From Solibacillus sp040273735 (GTDB taxonomy: Bacteria; Bacillota; Bacilli; Bacillales_A; Planococcaceae), in the NCBI RefSeq assembly GCF_040273735.1, contig NZ_JBELZM010000013.1, forward strand, positions 69,718-133,717: DNA of 64,000 bases. The letters run 5' to 3'. A program made the translations under genes and the position numbers. Under the pieces are notes generated by a model. That model made no database searches. It was not told where the DNA came from and worked only from the letters and a program-made list of their open reading frames with translations. Position 1 is the stretch's first letter. Each line of letters opens with the position of its first letter. This document shows positions 51,315-60,821 of the stretch, one piece after another.

Positions 51315-52217
51315 TTATTGGAATCGTGTTAATCGTGAATAAAAATTGGATATGAATTTAACGAATACTTCTTCGGATGGGGCAAGATCTCTTGATGTTG
51401 GTGCAATGATGCCAACTGTGCGTCTTATATTAGGGATGGCAATCGGCACTTTGACGGTCATGCGCGGAGTAGAATCATAGAGTGAACTTTCCGGTAAAAG
51501 TGTCACACCGATTCCTGCTGCCACAAGCCCTTTTAAAGCATCCATATCTTCTCCCTCGGAAGTAATATTCGGCATGAAGCCTACAGAGCGGCATGCATCA
51601 ACAGCCACTTTATTTAAAATATAGCCTTCCGGAAAAAGTACAAATTGGTCTTGACGCAAATCGACAAGGTTAATCGACTCATTTTTTGCTAGTGGATGTG
51701 TTGCGGGCAACAAAGCATGGATATTTTCGCTGAAAAGCACGGTCGTATTGATTGCTTCGTCTTTTGGTGGTAATGGTCCAAGCAAAGCTAAATTCAGCTC
51801 ACGATTTTTAACTGCATCAATCAAATATTTATATGAGCCCTGGCGTAGATGGAAAGAAATTTCCGGGTATTCTTTTTTAAAGGCCGAAATGACGGTCGGC
51901 AATACATAGCTTGCCAAACTTGTAGGAAAACCTATTTTAATTGTCCCTTTTGCCGGGTCTAAAAATTCTTCTACCTGCTTTGCAGCAAAATCAATTCCCT
52001 TGAGTGCGGTAATACAATGTTCCAAAAAAATCTTCCCGACCGGCGTCAACTTTACGTTACGCCCAATTCGTTCAAAAAGCGGTGTGCCGAGTTCTTCTTC
52101 CAGGTTGGCAATTTGCCTGCTGATTGCAGACTGGGCAACGTGTAAATGCTCCGCTGCTTCAGAAATATGCTCTCGTTCTGCCACCTCTACAAAGTAACGT
52201 AACTGTCTTAATTCCAC
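51315..52217 (-). CDS. gltC: LysR-family regulator of glutamate synthase
   Basis: The 300-residue LysR regulator has a DNA-binding domain in residues 1-60 (VAEREHISEAAEHLHVAQSAISRQIANLEEELG) and a C-terminal effector domain (IGFPTSLASYVLPTVISAF, GEDMDALKGLVAAGIGVTLLPES) very like B. subtilis GltC, also 300 residues. I chose GTG 52217, 5 nt after GGGGTGG, because it gives the VELRQLRYF start of GltC; an ATG at 52235 would add six residues. It is divergent from gltB, the classic arrangement, and would activate it in the absence of excess glutamate. Confidence 0.92.
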   Translation of the reverse strand: MELRQLRYFVEVAEREHISEAAEHLHVAQSAISRQIANLEEELGTPLFERIGRNVKLTPVGKIFLEHCITALKGIDFAAKQVEEFLDPAKGTIKIGFPTSLASYVLPTVISAFKKEYPEISFHLRQGSYKYLIDAVKNRELNLALLGPLPPKDEAINTTVLFSENIHALLPATHPLAKNESINLVDLRQDQFVLFPEGYILNKVAVDACRSVGFMPNITSEGEDMDALKGLVAAGIGVTLLPESSLYDSTPRMTVKVPIAIPNIRRTVGIIAPTSRDLAPSEEVFVKFISNFYSRLTRFQ

Positions 52218-52246
52218 ATTTTCCACCCCATTCATCTAAAAAGTAG

Positions 52247-52279
52247 ATTGTTTATATCCAAACTATATATTGTTTATAT
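52247..52279. promoter_or_regulatory. GltC-type operator: direct repeat upstream of gltB
   Basis: ATTGTTTATAT occurs twice, at 52247-52257 and 52269-52279, exactly 22 bp apart (two helical turns). The second copy overlaps TTGTTT (52270-52275), which with TAAAAT (52294-52299, 18-nt spacer) forms the gltB promoter. The layout fits a LysR tetramer occupying the divergent gltC-gltB region. Confidence 0.65.
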
Positions 52280-52335
52280 TATTTCGAAAACTTTAAAATG
52301 TAAATACGGGATTGAAAGAATGAGGGGGAATGAAT

Positions 52336-55300
52336 ATGAGTTTTCATCAGTTACCAGAAGCACAAGGGTTATATAATCCTGAATTTGAACATGACGCATG
52401 CGGTATCGGCATGTATGCAAATATAAAAGGAATACCTTCACATCAGATTGTAAAAAAAGGATTGGAAATGTTATGTCGCTTAGAACACCGTGCAGGACGC
52501 GGCGGGGACGGCAAGACAGGTGATGGGGCAGGGCTGTTAGTTCAAATCCCACATGCTTTCTTTCAACAAAATTGTACGGAACTGAATTTACCTGAAATGG
52601 GTGAGTATGGTGTTGGTCAAATTTTTTTCACAGAGAATGAAAACGAACGCCTAAAAATTGAACAAAAGATGAACGAATTTATCGAACAGGAAAATCAGCA
52701 ACTGATCGGATGGAGAACCGCTCCGACAAATAAGGAAAATTTAAGTGAGATTGCTAAATCGACTGCACCGGTTGTTCGCCAAGTATTTATTCGTTCAAAC
52801 GAAAACGACAATAAGGCGTTCGAACGAAAACTGTATGTCATCCGCAAACAGCTTGAACATTGGGCAACGGAGCAGCTATTCGAACTGTATATTCCAAGTC
52901 TTTCAAGTCAGACGATAGTTTTTAAAGGTTTGCTATCACCAGAAGAAGTAAGCGAATTTTATGTGGATCTGCAGGACGAAAGCTTTGTATCCGCATTGGC
53001 ACTCGTGCATTCACGTTACTCGACGAATACGTTCCCATCATGGAAACGGGCCCATCCAAACCGCTATATTATCCATAATGGTGAGATTAACACATTGCGC
53101 GGCAATATTAACTGGATGCGTGCACGTGAGCAACAGTTTGTATCTGAAGCGTTTGGGGATGACCTTGAGAAACTTTTACCGATTATTGATACTACAGGTT
53201 CTGATTCTTCAATGCTTGATAACGCATTTGAATTTTTTGTATTGGCTGGACGCTCACCTGCAGAGACAGCGATGATGATGATTCCGGAGCCATGGACGGA
53301 AAATCCGCGCATTGATGAAGATCGAAAAGCGTTTTATCAATATCATGCAAGCTTAATGGAGCCTTGGGATGGACCGACTGCTATTTGTTTCACGGACGGT
53401 AAACAGATCGGGGCGATTCTAGACCGTAACGGCTTGCGACCAGGAAGACTTTATGTGACAAAAGACGATCATGTAATTTTCTCATCCGAAACAGGGGTTG
53501 TCGATTACGCTGAGGAAGACATTCTTTATAAAGACCGATTAAGCCCAAGCCGCATGCTGTTAATCGATTTAGAACAAGGGGAAATTATTTCGGATGCGGA
53601 GCTGAAATCCGAAGCGGCGGCAGAAAAACCTTATGCAGCATGGCTGGAACAAAATATGATCAAACTTGAAGCGAAATATGAGCAGTTACCTGAAATAAAT
53701 GATCTTACATTACGCCAGAAAATTCACGGCTACACATTTGAAGACGTACAAAAATATATTGTACCTCTTGCGAATGAAGGCAAAGATCCGCTTGGTTCGA
53801 TGGGGAATGATACACCATTAGCTGTTCTGTCAGATAGACCGCAATCATTATTTAATTACTTTAAGCAGCTATTTGCACAAGTGACAAACCCGCCGATTGA
53901 TTCCATTCGTGAACATGTCGTGACATCGACAATGACATTGCTTGGAGCGGAAGGTGATTTATTGCAGCCAAATGCGCAAAATGCACGTCGCCTTTTGCTG
54001 AAAACGCCGGTATTAACGACAGCAGAATATGAGCAGGTCGTTAACAATAACGAAGACCATTTTGAAGTAGCGGAAATTTCACTGAAATTTACGGAAAATT
54101 TAGAAAGTGAACTTAACCGAATCAAAACAGAAGCAGAAGCAGCTATCTTTGGAGGCAAGACAATCATTGTACTGTCTGACTATATGGATGACGCTAAACA
54201 GCTAACGATGCCTGTTCTTCTGGCAGCGAGTACAATCCATCAATATTTAGTACGAATCGGTTTACGTACGAAGGCAAGCATTATCGTTAACAGTGCGGAA
54301 GTAAGGGAAGTTCATCATTTTGTTGCACTAATCGGCTTCGGTGTTGATGCCATTCACCCGTACTTAGCGTATGCAACGATTCATGAGGCAATTGAAAAAG
54401 GTCATTTATCCGTACCGTTCGAAAATGCAATTCAAAAATTCCGGAAGGGTGCAGCAGACGGTGTTGTAAAAGTAATGTCGAAGATGGGGATTTCAACAGT
54501 CCAATCATATCGAGGGGCCCAAGTATTTGAGGCAGTCGGAATTTCAAAAGAAGTGATTGATGAATATTTCACAGGTACGGCTTCGCAAATTGACGGCATT
54601 GACTTACAAACAATCGGTGAAGAAGCAAGACGCCGCCATGAGGAAGCAATGCAATCGATGTCAGCACAACTGCAATCAGGTTCAGATTTCCAATGGCGTG
54701 CAGACGGAGAGCACCATGCGTTCAATCCGAAAACAATCCATACACTCCAGTGGGCTACACGTAAAAATGATTTTGGTTTGTACCGGATGTATGCAGAAAT
54801 GGCCAATGAAGAACGAATCGGATTTTTACGTAATTTATTCGACTTTAAAAAGAATGAACGTCGAATCCCGATGGAAGAAATCGAGTCAGTGGATTCCATC
54901 GTGCAACGTTTCAAATCAGGGGCTATGTCGTTTGGTTCGTTATCGAAAGAAGCGCACGAAACTTTAGCGGTAGCGATGAACCGTCTAGGTGCTCGTTCGA
55001 ACTCTGGTGAGGGTGGGGAAGATCCGGGCCGATTTACAATCGAACTGAATGGTGACAACAAGCGCAGTGCAATTAAACAAATTGCTTCAGGGCGTTTTGG
55101 GGTGAAATCGCATTATTTAGTGAATGCGGATGAGCTGCAAATTAAAATGGCGCAAGGAGCGAAACCGGGGGAAGGCGGTCAGCTGCCAGGTAATAAAGTA
55201 TATCCGTGGGTAGCGGATGTACGTGGCTCCACTCCTGGGGTAGGGTTAATTTCACCGCCGCCGCATCACGATATTTACTCAATCGAGGATATGGCACAGT

Positions 55301-56856
55301 TAATTCACGATTTGAAAAATGCAAACCGTCATGCAAGAATTTCCGTAAAGCTCGTTGCTAAAGCTGGTGTTGGTACAATTGCTGCAGGTGTTGCTAAAGG
55401 GGCAGCAGATGTCATTGTCATTTCTGGCTATGACGGCGGTACAGGGGCATCGCCGAAAACATCGATTAAGCATACAGGCTTACCGTGGGAGCTCGGTTTA
55501 GCTGAAGCGCACCAAACATTGATGCTCAATGGACTGCGTGACCGAGTGACACTGGAAACGGACGGCAAGCTCATGACGGGGAAAGATGTCGTAATGGCAG
55601 CACTATTAGGAGCAGAGGAATTTGGTTTTGCAACTGCACCGTTAATCGTTTTAGGCTGTGTCATGATGCGTGCCTGTCATTTGGATACTTGTCCTGTAGG
55701 CGTAGCAACACAAAATCCGGAACTTCGTGCTAAATTTATGGGGTCAGCTGATCATGTTGTCAATTATATGCGTTTTGTTGCGGAAGAAATGCGTGAATAT
55801 ATGAGTATTTTAGGATTCCGTACTGTTGAAGAAATGGTCGGTCGTACAGATGTACTGCAAATTTCAGATCGCACATCAAAACATTGGAAAGCAAGCCAGC
55901 TAGATTTAACGGCACTGCTTCATCAAATCCAAGGAACACGCACGAAGCAGCATCAGCAAAATCATAATATTGAGGGAAGCTTTGATTTACGCGAATTATT
56001 GCCGCAAGTTTCAAAAGCAATCGAAGGAAATGAACGAATTGAATTAAATTATCCGATTAAAAATACAGACCGGGTAATTGGAACAATTGTCGGCAGTGAG
56101 ATTTCCCGCAAATACGGGGAAGCAGGCTTACCTGATAATACAATCAACTTAACGTTTACTGGGCATGCTGGTCAAAGCTTTGGCGCGTTTATTCCAAGAG
56201 GAATGTCAATGCGCGTTGTTGGAGATGTTAATGATTACTTCGGCAAAGGTTTGTCAGGAGGGAAAGTGACAGCCATTGCACCGATTAAAGGCGAACAGGA
56301 GAAAAACGTTATCGCCGGAAATGTCTGTTTATACGGCGCGACGAGCGGTAAAGCCTTTATTAACGGGCGTGCAGGGCATCGATTCGGTGTTCGTAATTCT
56401 GGTGCTGAAATTGTTGTTGAAGGAATTGGAGATCACGGCTGTGAGTATATGACAGGCGGGAAGATCGTTATATTAGGGGATGTCGGTCAAAACTTTGGTG
56501 CCGGAATGTCCGGAGGAATCGGCTATATTCTGCCGAGTGACGAGAAGAAGTTCAAAGCACAATGCAATATGGAAATGATCCATTTTGAAAAACTGACAGG
56601 CAAAGCGGAGATTGAGTCTGTTCGCCAATTAATTATTCAGCATTTGGAAGAAACGGATAGTTCCTACGCATTGGATGTGTTAGCGAAGTGGGATCAGTTT
56701 GTTCCGAAGTTCGTTAAAGTTGTGCCAACGGATTATAAAATAATGGTAGATAAAATAAACCACTACACTGCAACCGGTTCTACAAAGGACGATGCAGCAA
56801 TGCAGGCATTTACGGAAGTGACGACTAGTCAGAAGAAGCTTGTGAGCACAAAATAA
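52336..56856 (+). CDS. gltB: Glutamate synthase (NADPH) large subunit
   Basis: The 1506-residue enzyme (gltA in B. subtilis) makes two glutamates from glutamine and 2-oxoglutarate. The N-terminal glutaminase has its nucleophile Cys22 in EHDACGIGM after a 21-residue propeptide that is normally removed. The central and FMN-binding synthase domains follow (GGEDPGRF, GYDGGTGASP), with the 3Fe-4S cysteines in GCVMMRACHLDTCPVGVATQ. The GXGXG beta-helix domain ends the protein. ATG 52336 sits 7 nt after GGGGG; ATG 52330 is too close. Confidence 0.96.
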   Translation: MSFHQLPEAQGLYNPEFEHDACGIGMYANIKGIPSHQIVKKGLEMLCRLEHRAGRGGDGKTGDGAGLLVQIPHAFFQQNCTELNLPEMGEYGVGQIFFTENENERLKIEQKMNEFIEQENQQLIGWRTAPTNKENLSEIAKSTAPVVRQVFIRSNENDNKAFERKLYVIRKQLEHWATEQLFELYIPSLSSQTIVFKGLLSPEEVSEFYVDLQDESFVSALALVHSRYSTNTFPSWKRAHPNRYIIHNGEINTLRGNINWMRAREQQFVSEAFGDDLEKLLPIIDTTGSDSSMLDNAFEFFVLAGRSPAETAMMMIPEPWTENPRIDEDRKAFYQYHASLMEPWDGPTAICFTDGKQIGAILDRNGLRPGRLYVTKDDHVIFSSETGVVDYAEEDILYKDRLSPSRMLLIDLEQGEIISDAELKSEAAAEKPYAAWLEQNMIKLEAKYEQLPEINDLTLRQKIHGYTFEDVQKYIVPLANEGKDPLGSMGNDTPLAVLSDRPQSLFNYFKQLFAQVTNPPIDSIREHVVTSTMTLLGAEGDLLQPNAQNARRLLLKTPVLTTAEYEQVVNNNEDHFEVAEISLKFTENLESELNRIKTEAEAAIFGGKTIIVLSDYMDDAKQLTMPVLLAASTIHQYLVRIGLRTKASIIVNSAEVREVHHFVALIGFGVDAIHPYLAYATIHEAIEKGHLSVPFENAIQKFRKGAADGVVKVMSKMGISTVQSYRGAQVFEAVGISKEVIDEYFTGTASQIDGIDLQTIGEEARRRHEEAMQSMSAQLQSGSDFQWRADGEHHAFNPKTIHTLQWATRKNDFGLYRMYAEMANEERIGFLRNLFDFKKNERRIPMEEIESVDSIVQRFKSGAMSFGSLSKEAHETLAVAMNRLGARSNSGEGGEDPGRFTIELNGDNKRSAIKQIASGRFGVKSHYLVNADELQIKMAQGAKPGEGGQLPGNKVYPWVADVRGSTPGVGLISPPPHHDIYSIEDMAQLIHDLKNANRHARISVKLVAKAGVGTIAAGVAKGAADVIVISGYDGGTGASPKTSIKHTGLPWELGLAEAHQTLMLNGLRDRVTLETDGKLMTGKDVVMAALLGAEEFGFATAPLIVLGCVMMRACHLDTCPVGVATQNPELRAKFMGSADHVVNYMRFVAEEMREYMSILGFRTVEEMVGRTDVLQISDRTSKHWKASQLDLTALLHQIQGTRTKQHQQNHNIEGSFDLRELLPQVSKAIEGNERIELNYPIKNTDRVIGTIVGSEISRKYGEAGLPDNTINLTFTGHAGQSFGAFIPRGMSMRVVGDVNDYFGKGLSGGKVTAIAPIKGEQEKNVIAGNVCLYGATSGKAFINGRAGHRFGVRNSGAEIVVEGIGDHGCEYMTGGKIVILGDVGQNFGAGMSGGIGYILPSDEKKFKAQCNMEMIHFEKLTGKAEIESVRQLIIQHLEETDSSYALDVLAKWDQFVPKFVKVVPTDYKIMVDKINHYTATGSTKDDAAMQAFTEVTTSQKKLVSTK

Positions 56857-56871
56857 GAGGGGGTTTCTAGC

Positions 56872-58353
56872 ATGGGAAAAGCAACGGGTTTTATGGAATT
56901 TAAACGGGAGAAAGTTCAGGAGCAACGACCACTAGAGCGTCTTTCAAATTGGGGTGAATATACAAGCAGGCTATCTGATGAAAAATTACAGACACAAGGT
57001 GCACGCTGTATGGATTGTGGAACGCCATTTTGCCATATGGGAATTGAAATTCGCGGTACTGCAGCAGGATGTCCGATTCAAAATGTCATCCCTGAATGGA
57101 ATGACTTAGTATATAAAGGGAAATGGCAGGAAGCGTTGGAACGTTTGCATATGACGAATAATTTCCCTGAATTTACCGGCCGTGTCTGTCCTGCTCCATG
57201 TGAAGGTTCTTGTACACTTGCCATTACGGATCCTTCTGTCGCGATTAAATCGATTGAACGTACGATCATTGATAAAGGATTTGAAAATGGCTGGATCACA
57301 CCGCGTATCCCGGCATCGCGAACTGGCTATAAAGTCGCGATAGTCGGCTCAGGTCCTGCAGGCTTAGCGGCAGCAGATCAACTGAACCAGCTCGGCCATT
57401 CCGTAACGGTGTTCGAACGTTCTGACCGATTTGGCGGATTATTAATGTACGGAATCCCGAATATGAAGCTTGAAAAAGATGTGATTGAACGTCGTGTCCA
57501 TTTATTATCATTAGAAGGAATCGACTTCGTTGCGAACACAGAAATCGGAAAAGATATAACGAAGGAGCAATTACAAGCTGATTTTGATGCTGTAATTTTA
57601 TGTACGGGAGCACAAAAACAAAGGATGCTTCACTTAGAAGGAAGCGATGCAGGCAATATTCATTTAGCGATGGATTATTTAACGGATGTTACGAAAAGCC
57701 TGCTGGATTCTGATTTTACAGATAATCAGGCGTTAAATGTTGAAGGTAAAGATGTTATTGTGATTGGTGGCGGTGATACAGGGGCTGACTGTGTAGCTAC
57801 AGCACTCCGCCAAAAATGCCGTTCTGTATACCAATTTGGTAAACATCCGCAACAAGCAACAACTCGTACAGATGAAACGATGTGGCCAAAAGATCCTAAC
57901 ATTTACACAATGGATTATGCTTATGCCGAAGCTGATGCGAAATTTGGCCGTGATCCACGGGAATATTGTATCCAAACTACGAAAATAGAAAGAGACAGCA
58001 ATGGTAATGTAAAAGCACTTCACACAATTCAAATGGAAAAGATTCTTGGCGAGGATGGCTTCCACTACTTTAAAGAGTTGCCTGGTACTGAGAAAGTATG
58101 GCCGGCACAGCATGTATTTGTGGCAATCGGCTTTGAAGGTGCCGAAAAAGAAACACCAGAACATTTCGAAGTAGAACTAACGAATAACCGCATCCGTGCA
58201 TCAATCAAAGACTACGAAACAAATATCCCGGGCGTTTTTGCTGCCGGTGACGCACGCCGAGGCCAAAGCCTTGTCGTTTGGGCAATAAAGGAAGGACGCG
58301 GAGTTGCCGCAAGTGTTCATTATTATTTAAATGAAATGTTAGTGAAAAGTTAA
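56872..58353 (+). CDS. gltD: Glutamate synthase small subunit
   Basis: The 493-residue NADPH-oxidising subunit (gltB in B. subtilis) has two N-terminal 4Fe-4S cysteine sets: CMDCGTPFCHMG...GCPIQNVIP and RVCPAPCEGSCTLAI. An FAD fold, VAIVGSGPAGLAAADQLNQLG, lies near residue 150 and the NADPH fold VIVIGGGDTGADCVATALRQ near residue 290. It passes electrons from NADPH to the large subunit. AGAGGGGG precedes the ATG, 15 nt after gltB, so they are co-transcribed. Confidence 0.95.
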   Translation: MGKATGFMEFKREKVQEQRPLERLSNWGEYTSRLSDEKLQTQGARCMDCGTPFCHMGIEIRGTAAGCPIQNVIPEWNDLVYKGKWQEALERLHMTNNFPEFTGRVCPAPCEGSCTLAITDPSVAIKSIERTIIDKGFENGWITPRIPASRTGYKVAIVGSGPAGLAAADQLNQLGHSVTVFERSDRFGGLLMYGIPNMKLEKDVIERRVHLLSLEGIDFVANTEIGKDITKEQLQADFDAVILCTGAQKQRMLHLEGSDAGNIHLAMDYLTDVTKSLLDSDFTDNQALNVEGKDVIVIGGGDTGADCVATALRQKCRSVYQFGKHPQQATTRTDETMWPKDPNIYTMDYAYAEADAKFGRDPREYCIQTTKIERDSNGNVKALHTIQMEKILGEDGFHYFKELPGTEKVWPAQHVFVAIGFEGAEKETPEHFEVELTNNRIRASIKDYETNIPGVFAAGDARRGQSLVVWAIKEGRGVAASVHYYLNEMLVKS

Positions 58354-58385
58354 TAGGATAGTAAGAACGGATATTTTATACACAC

Positions 58386-58427
58386 CCAAAAACGTCATTT
58401 TTCTCCTGGAGAAAAATGGCGTTTTTA
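58386..58427 (+). terminator. Terminator of the gltBD operon
   Basis: AAAAACGTCATTTTTCTCC pairs with GGAGAAAAATGGCGTTTTT (one wobble), a very long stem ending in T5. Confidence 0.92.
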
Positions 58428-58715
58428 AGTTATGTACCAACTTTAAATATTTTTTGGGGAAATATAGTATCATTCATTTGAATAAGTGAAATTGATTCTC
58501 AATTAAAGGATTGCTATTGAAAAAATGAAAAGCTGAATTATTACTATTTAAATAGTAGAAATAAACTGCCGTAAAGCGTTTTACAAGAATGATAGATATT
58601 TTTTAATTAAAATCATTCTAAACTATTTGCAACCAACATTCATTTCGGGTAAGATTGGTAATGAACTTAATTTGGCGTACAGAAAGTATGCAAATGAATA
58701 TTTGGAGGTAATTTA
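58428..58715 (+). other. AT-rich leader region upstream of sufC
   Basis: This region holds a candidate promoter TTGCAA (58627-58632), N17, TAAGAT (58650-58655), a dyad AGAATGAT/ATCATTCT (58586-58593/58612-58619) and a weak Fur-like site on the minus strand, TGAGAATCAATTTCA (58501-58487). No ORF is seen. The sites are candidates only. Confidence 0.4.
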
Positions 58716-59495
58716 ATGTCAACATTAGAAATTAAAGATCTTCACGTTGAAATCGACGGAAAAGAGATTTTAAAAGGTGTAAATCTAACTATCAATACAA
58801 ACGAAGTACATGCGATCATGGGTCCTAACGGTACTGGTAAATCGACATTAGCTTCTGCAATTATGGGTCACCCAAAATATGAAGTAACATCAGGCGAAAT
58901 CTACCTTGATGGTGAAAATGTATTAGAAATGGAAGTAGATGAGCGTGCACAAGCTGGTTTATTCCTTGCTATGCAATACCCATCAGAAATTCCTGGTGTA
59001 ACAAACGCGGACTTCTTACGTTCAGCTATTAACGCTCGTCGTGAAGAAGGACAAGAAATCTCATTAATGAAATTCATCCGTGAATTAGATAAAACAATGG
59101 AATTCCTGGAAATGCCTGAAGAAATGTCTCAACGTTACTTAAACGAAGGTTTCTCTGGCGGTGAGAAAAAGCGTAACGAAATTCTACAAATGATGATGAT
59201 CAAACCAACATTCGGGATTTTAGATGAAATCGATTCTGGTTTAGATATCGATGCATTAAAAGTAGTTTCAAAAGGTATTAACGAAATGCGCGGCGAAGGA
59301 TTCGGCTGCTTAATGATCACTCACTACCAACGTTTATTGAACTACATCACACCTGACTATGTTCACGTAATGATGCAAGGTAAAGTTGTAAAATCAGGTG
59401 GTGCTGAATTAGCACAACGCTTGGAAGCAGAAGGTTATGAGTGGATTAAAGCTGAATTAGGCATTGAAGATACTGAAGAAGTAACAGAAGCATAA
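58716..59495 (+). CDS. sufC: Fe-S cluster assembly ATPase
   Basis: The 259-residue ABC-type ATPase of the SUF scaffold has Walker A GPNGTGKST, signature GFSGGEKKRNEIL and Walker B TFGILDEIDSGLDIDAL, typical of SufC. It drives conformational change in the SufBCD complex during cluster assembly. TGGAGG precedes the ATG. It opens the sufCDSUB operon with the same order as B. subtilis. Confidence 0.96.
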   Translation: MSTLEIKDLHVEIDGKEILKGVNLTINTNEVHAIMGPNGTGKSTLASAIMGHPKYEVTSGEIYLDGENVLEMEVDERAQAGLFLAMQYPSEIPGVTNADFLRSAINARREEGQEISLMKFIRELDKTMEFLEMPEEMSQRYLNEGFSGGEKKRNEILQMMMIKPTFGILDEIDSGLDIDALKVVSKGINEMRGEGFGCLMITHYQRLLNYITPDYVHVMMQGKVVKSGGAELAQRLEAEGYEWIKAELGIEDTEEVTEA

Positions 59496-59513
59496 TTAAG
59501 GAGGACGACGAAG

Positions 59514-60821
59514 ATGACGGTTGAAACAAAATTAGCGTTATCAGCAGAAGAAGTACGCTCGTTCTCGCAAAAACATGCTGAACCAGCAACATTTGCTGAT
59601 TTCCGTGTGAGCGCAATAGAAAAAGCTGCTGCGCTTGACTTACCAAAACCAGACAGAACGAACATTAGCAAGTGGAACTTCATTGATTTCCCGAACCACA
59701 CAGTAGAAAGCGCTCCATTCAATTCACTGGAAGAGCTGCCTGTAGAGGTGAAATCAGTAGTTGATATTGAAACACAAGAAAACCTGTATATCCAACGCAA
59801 CAATACACCAGCGTACATTAAAGTTTCAGAAGAACTGAAAAACAAAGGTGTAATTTTCACGGATATTCAAACAGCGGTTCGCGATCATAAAGATTTAGTA
59901 GAAAAATACTTTATGACGACAGCTGTAAAAGTGGACGAGCATAAATTAACTGCTTACCATGCAGCACTAGTAAACGGCGGTATTTTCGTTTACGTACCAC
60001 GCAACGTTGTAATTGAAGCACCTCTTCAAGTTGTATTTTTAAATGACGATGCAGAAGCTTCATTATTCAACCACGTGTTAGTAGTAGCAGAAGAATCTTC
60101 GGCTGTAACTTATGTTGAAACTTACATTTCTACATTTGATGAAGCACATGGTCAAGTAAACGTTGTAACAGAAGTAATCGCAAAAGATAATGCACAAGTA
60201 ACATTCGGTGCAGTAGACAACTTGGCTCATGGCTATACTGCTTATGTAAACCGCCGTGGACATGCTGAACGCGATGCAAAAATTGACTGGGCATTAGGTT
60301 TAATGACAAACTCAGATACAATTTATGAAAATACAACTAACTTAATTGGCGATAACTCTACTTCAGACTTCAAAATGGTAACTGTAGGTAGCGGAGATCA
60401 AAAACTTAACTTCACAACATTAATCCGTCAATGGGGTAAAAATTCCGACGGTCAAATTTTAAAACACGGTGTAATGAAAGATTCTGCACAGTCAATCTTT
60501 AACGGAATCGGTCATATTATGCATGGTGGTACAAAAGCAAATGCAGAACAAGAGTCTCGCGTACTGATGCTTTCTGAAGGTGCACGCGGTGACGCTAACC
60601 CAATTCTTTTAATTGATGAAGACGATGTAACAGCAGGACACGCGGCATCTGTTGGACGTGTTGACCCAACTCAACTGTACTACTTAATGAGTCGTGGTAT
60701 TTCTAAAGCAGAAGCAGAGCGCCTTGTAATTCACGGATTCCTTGCGCCAGTTGTTGCTAAATTGCCAATCGAAGGCGTTAAAAAGCAGCTGACGGAGGTT
60801 ATCGAAAGGAAAGTTCGATAA
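59514..60821 (+). CDS. sufD: Fe-S cluster assembly protein SufD
   Basis: The 435-residue SufBD-family beta-helix protein has a variable N-terminal helical region and a conserved C-terminal core including LRVL-like MLSEGARGDANPILLIDEDDVTAGHAASVGRVDP (about residues 345-380) and YYLMSRGISKAEAERLVIHGFL. It is a partner of SufB and SufC in the scaffold. AAGGAGG precedes the ATG; its last base overlaps the sufS start. Confidence 0.95.
   Translation: MTVETKLALSAEEVRSFSQKHAEPATFADFRVSAIEKAAALDLPKPDRTNISKWNFIDFPNHTVESAPFNSLEELPVEVKSVVDIETQENLYIQRNNTPAYIKVSEELKNKGVIFTDIQTAVRDHKDLVEKYFMTTAVKVDEHKLTAYHAALVNGGIFVYVPRNVVIEAPLQVVFLNDDAEASLFNHVLVVAEESSAVTYVETYISTFDEAHGQVNVVTEVIAKDNAQVTFGAVDNLAHGYTAYVNRRGHAERDAKIDWALGLMTNSDTIYENTTNLIGDNSTSDFKMVTVGSGDQKLNFTTLIRQWGKNSDGQILKHGVMKDSAQSIFNGIGHIMHGGTKANAEQESRVLMLSEGARGDANPILLIDEDDVTAGHAASVGRVDPTQLYYLMSRGISKAEAERLVIHGFLAPVVAKLPIEGVKKQLTEVIERKVR

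Noticed and set aside
54557..54967. 136-codon ORF inside gltB
   Set aside because: It lies entirely in another frame of the glutamate synthase gene, without a ribosome site or recognisable protein features.
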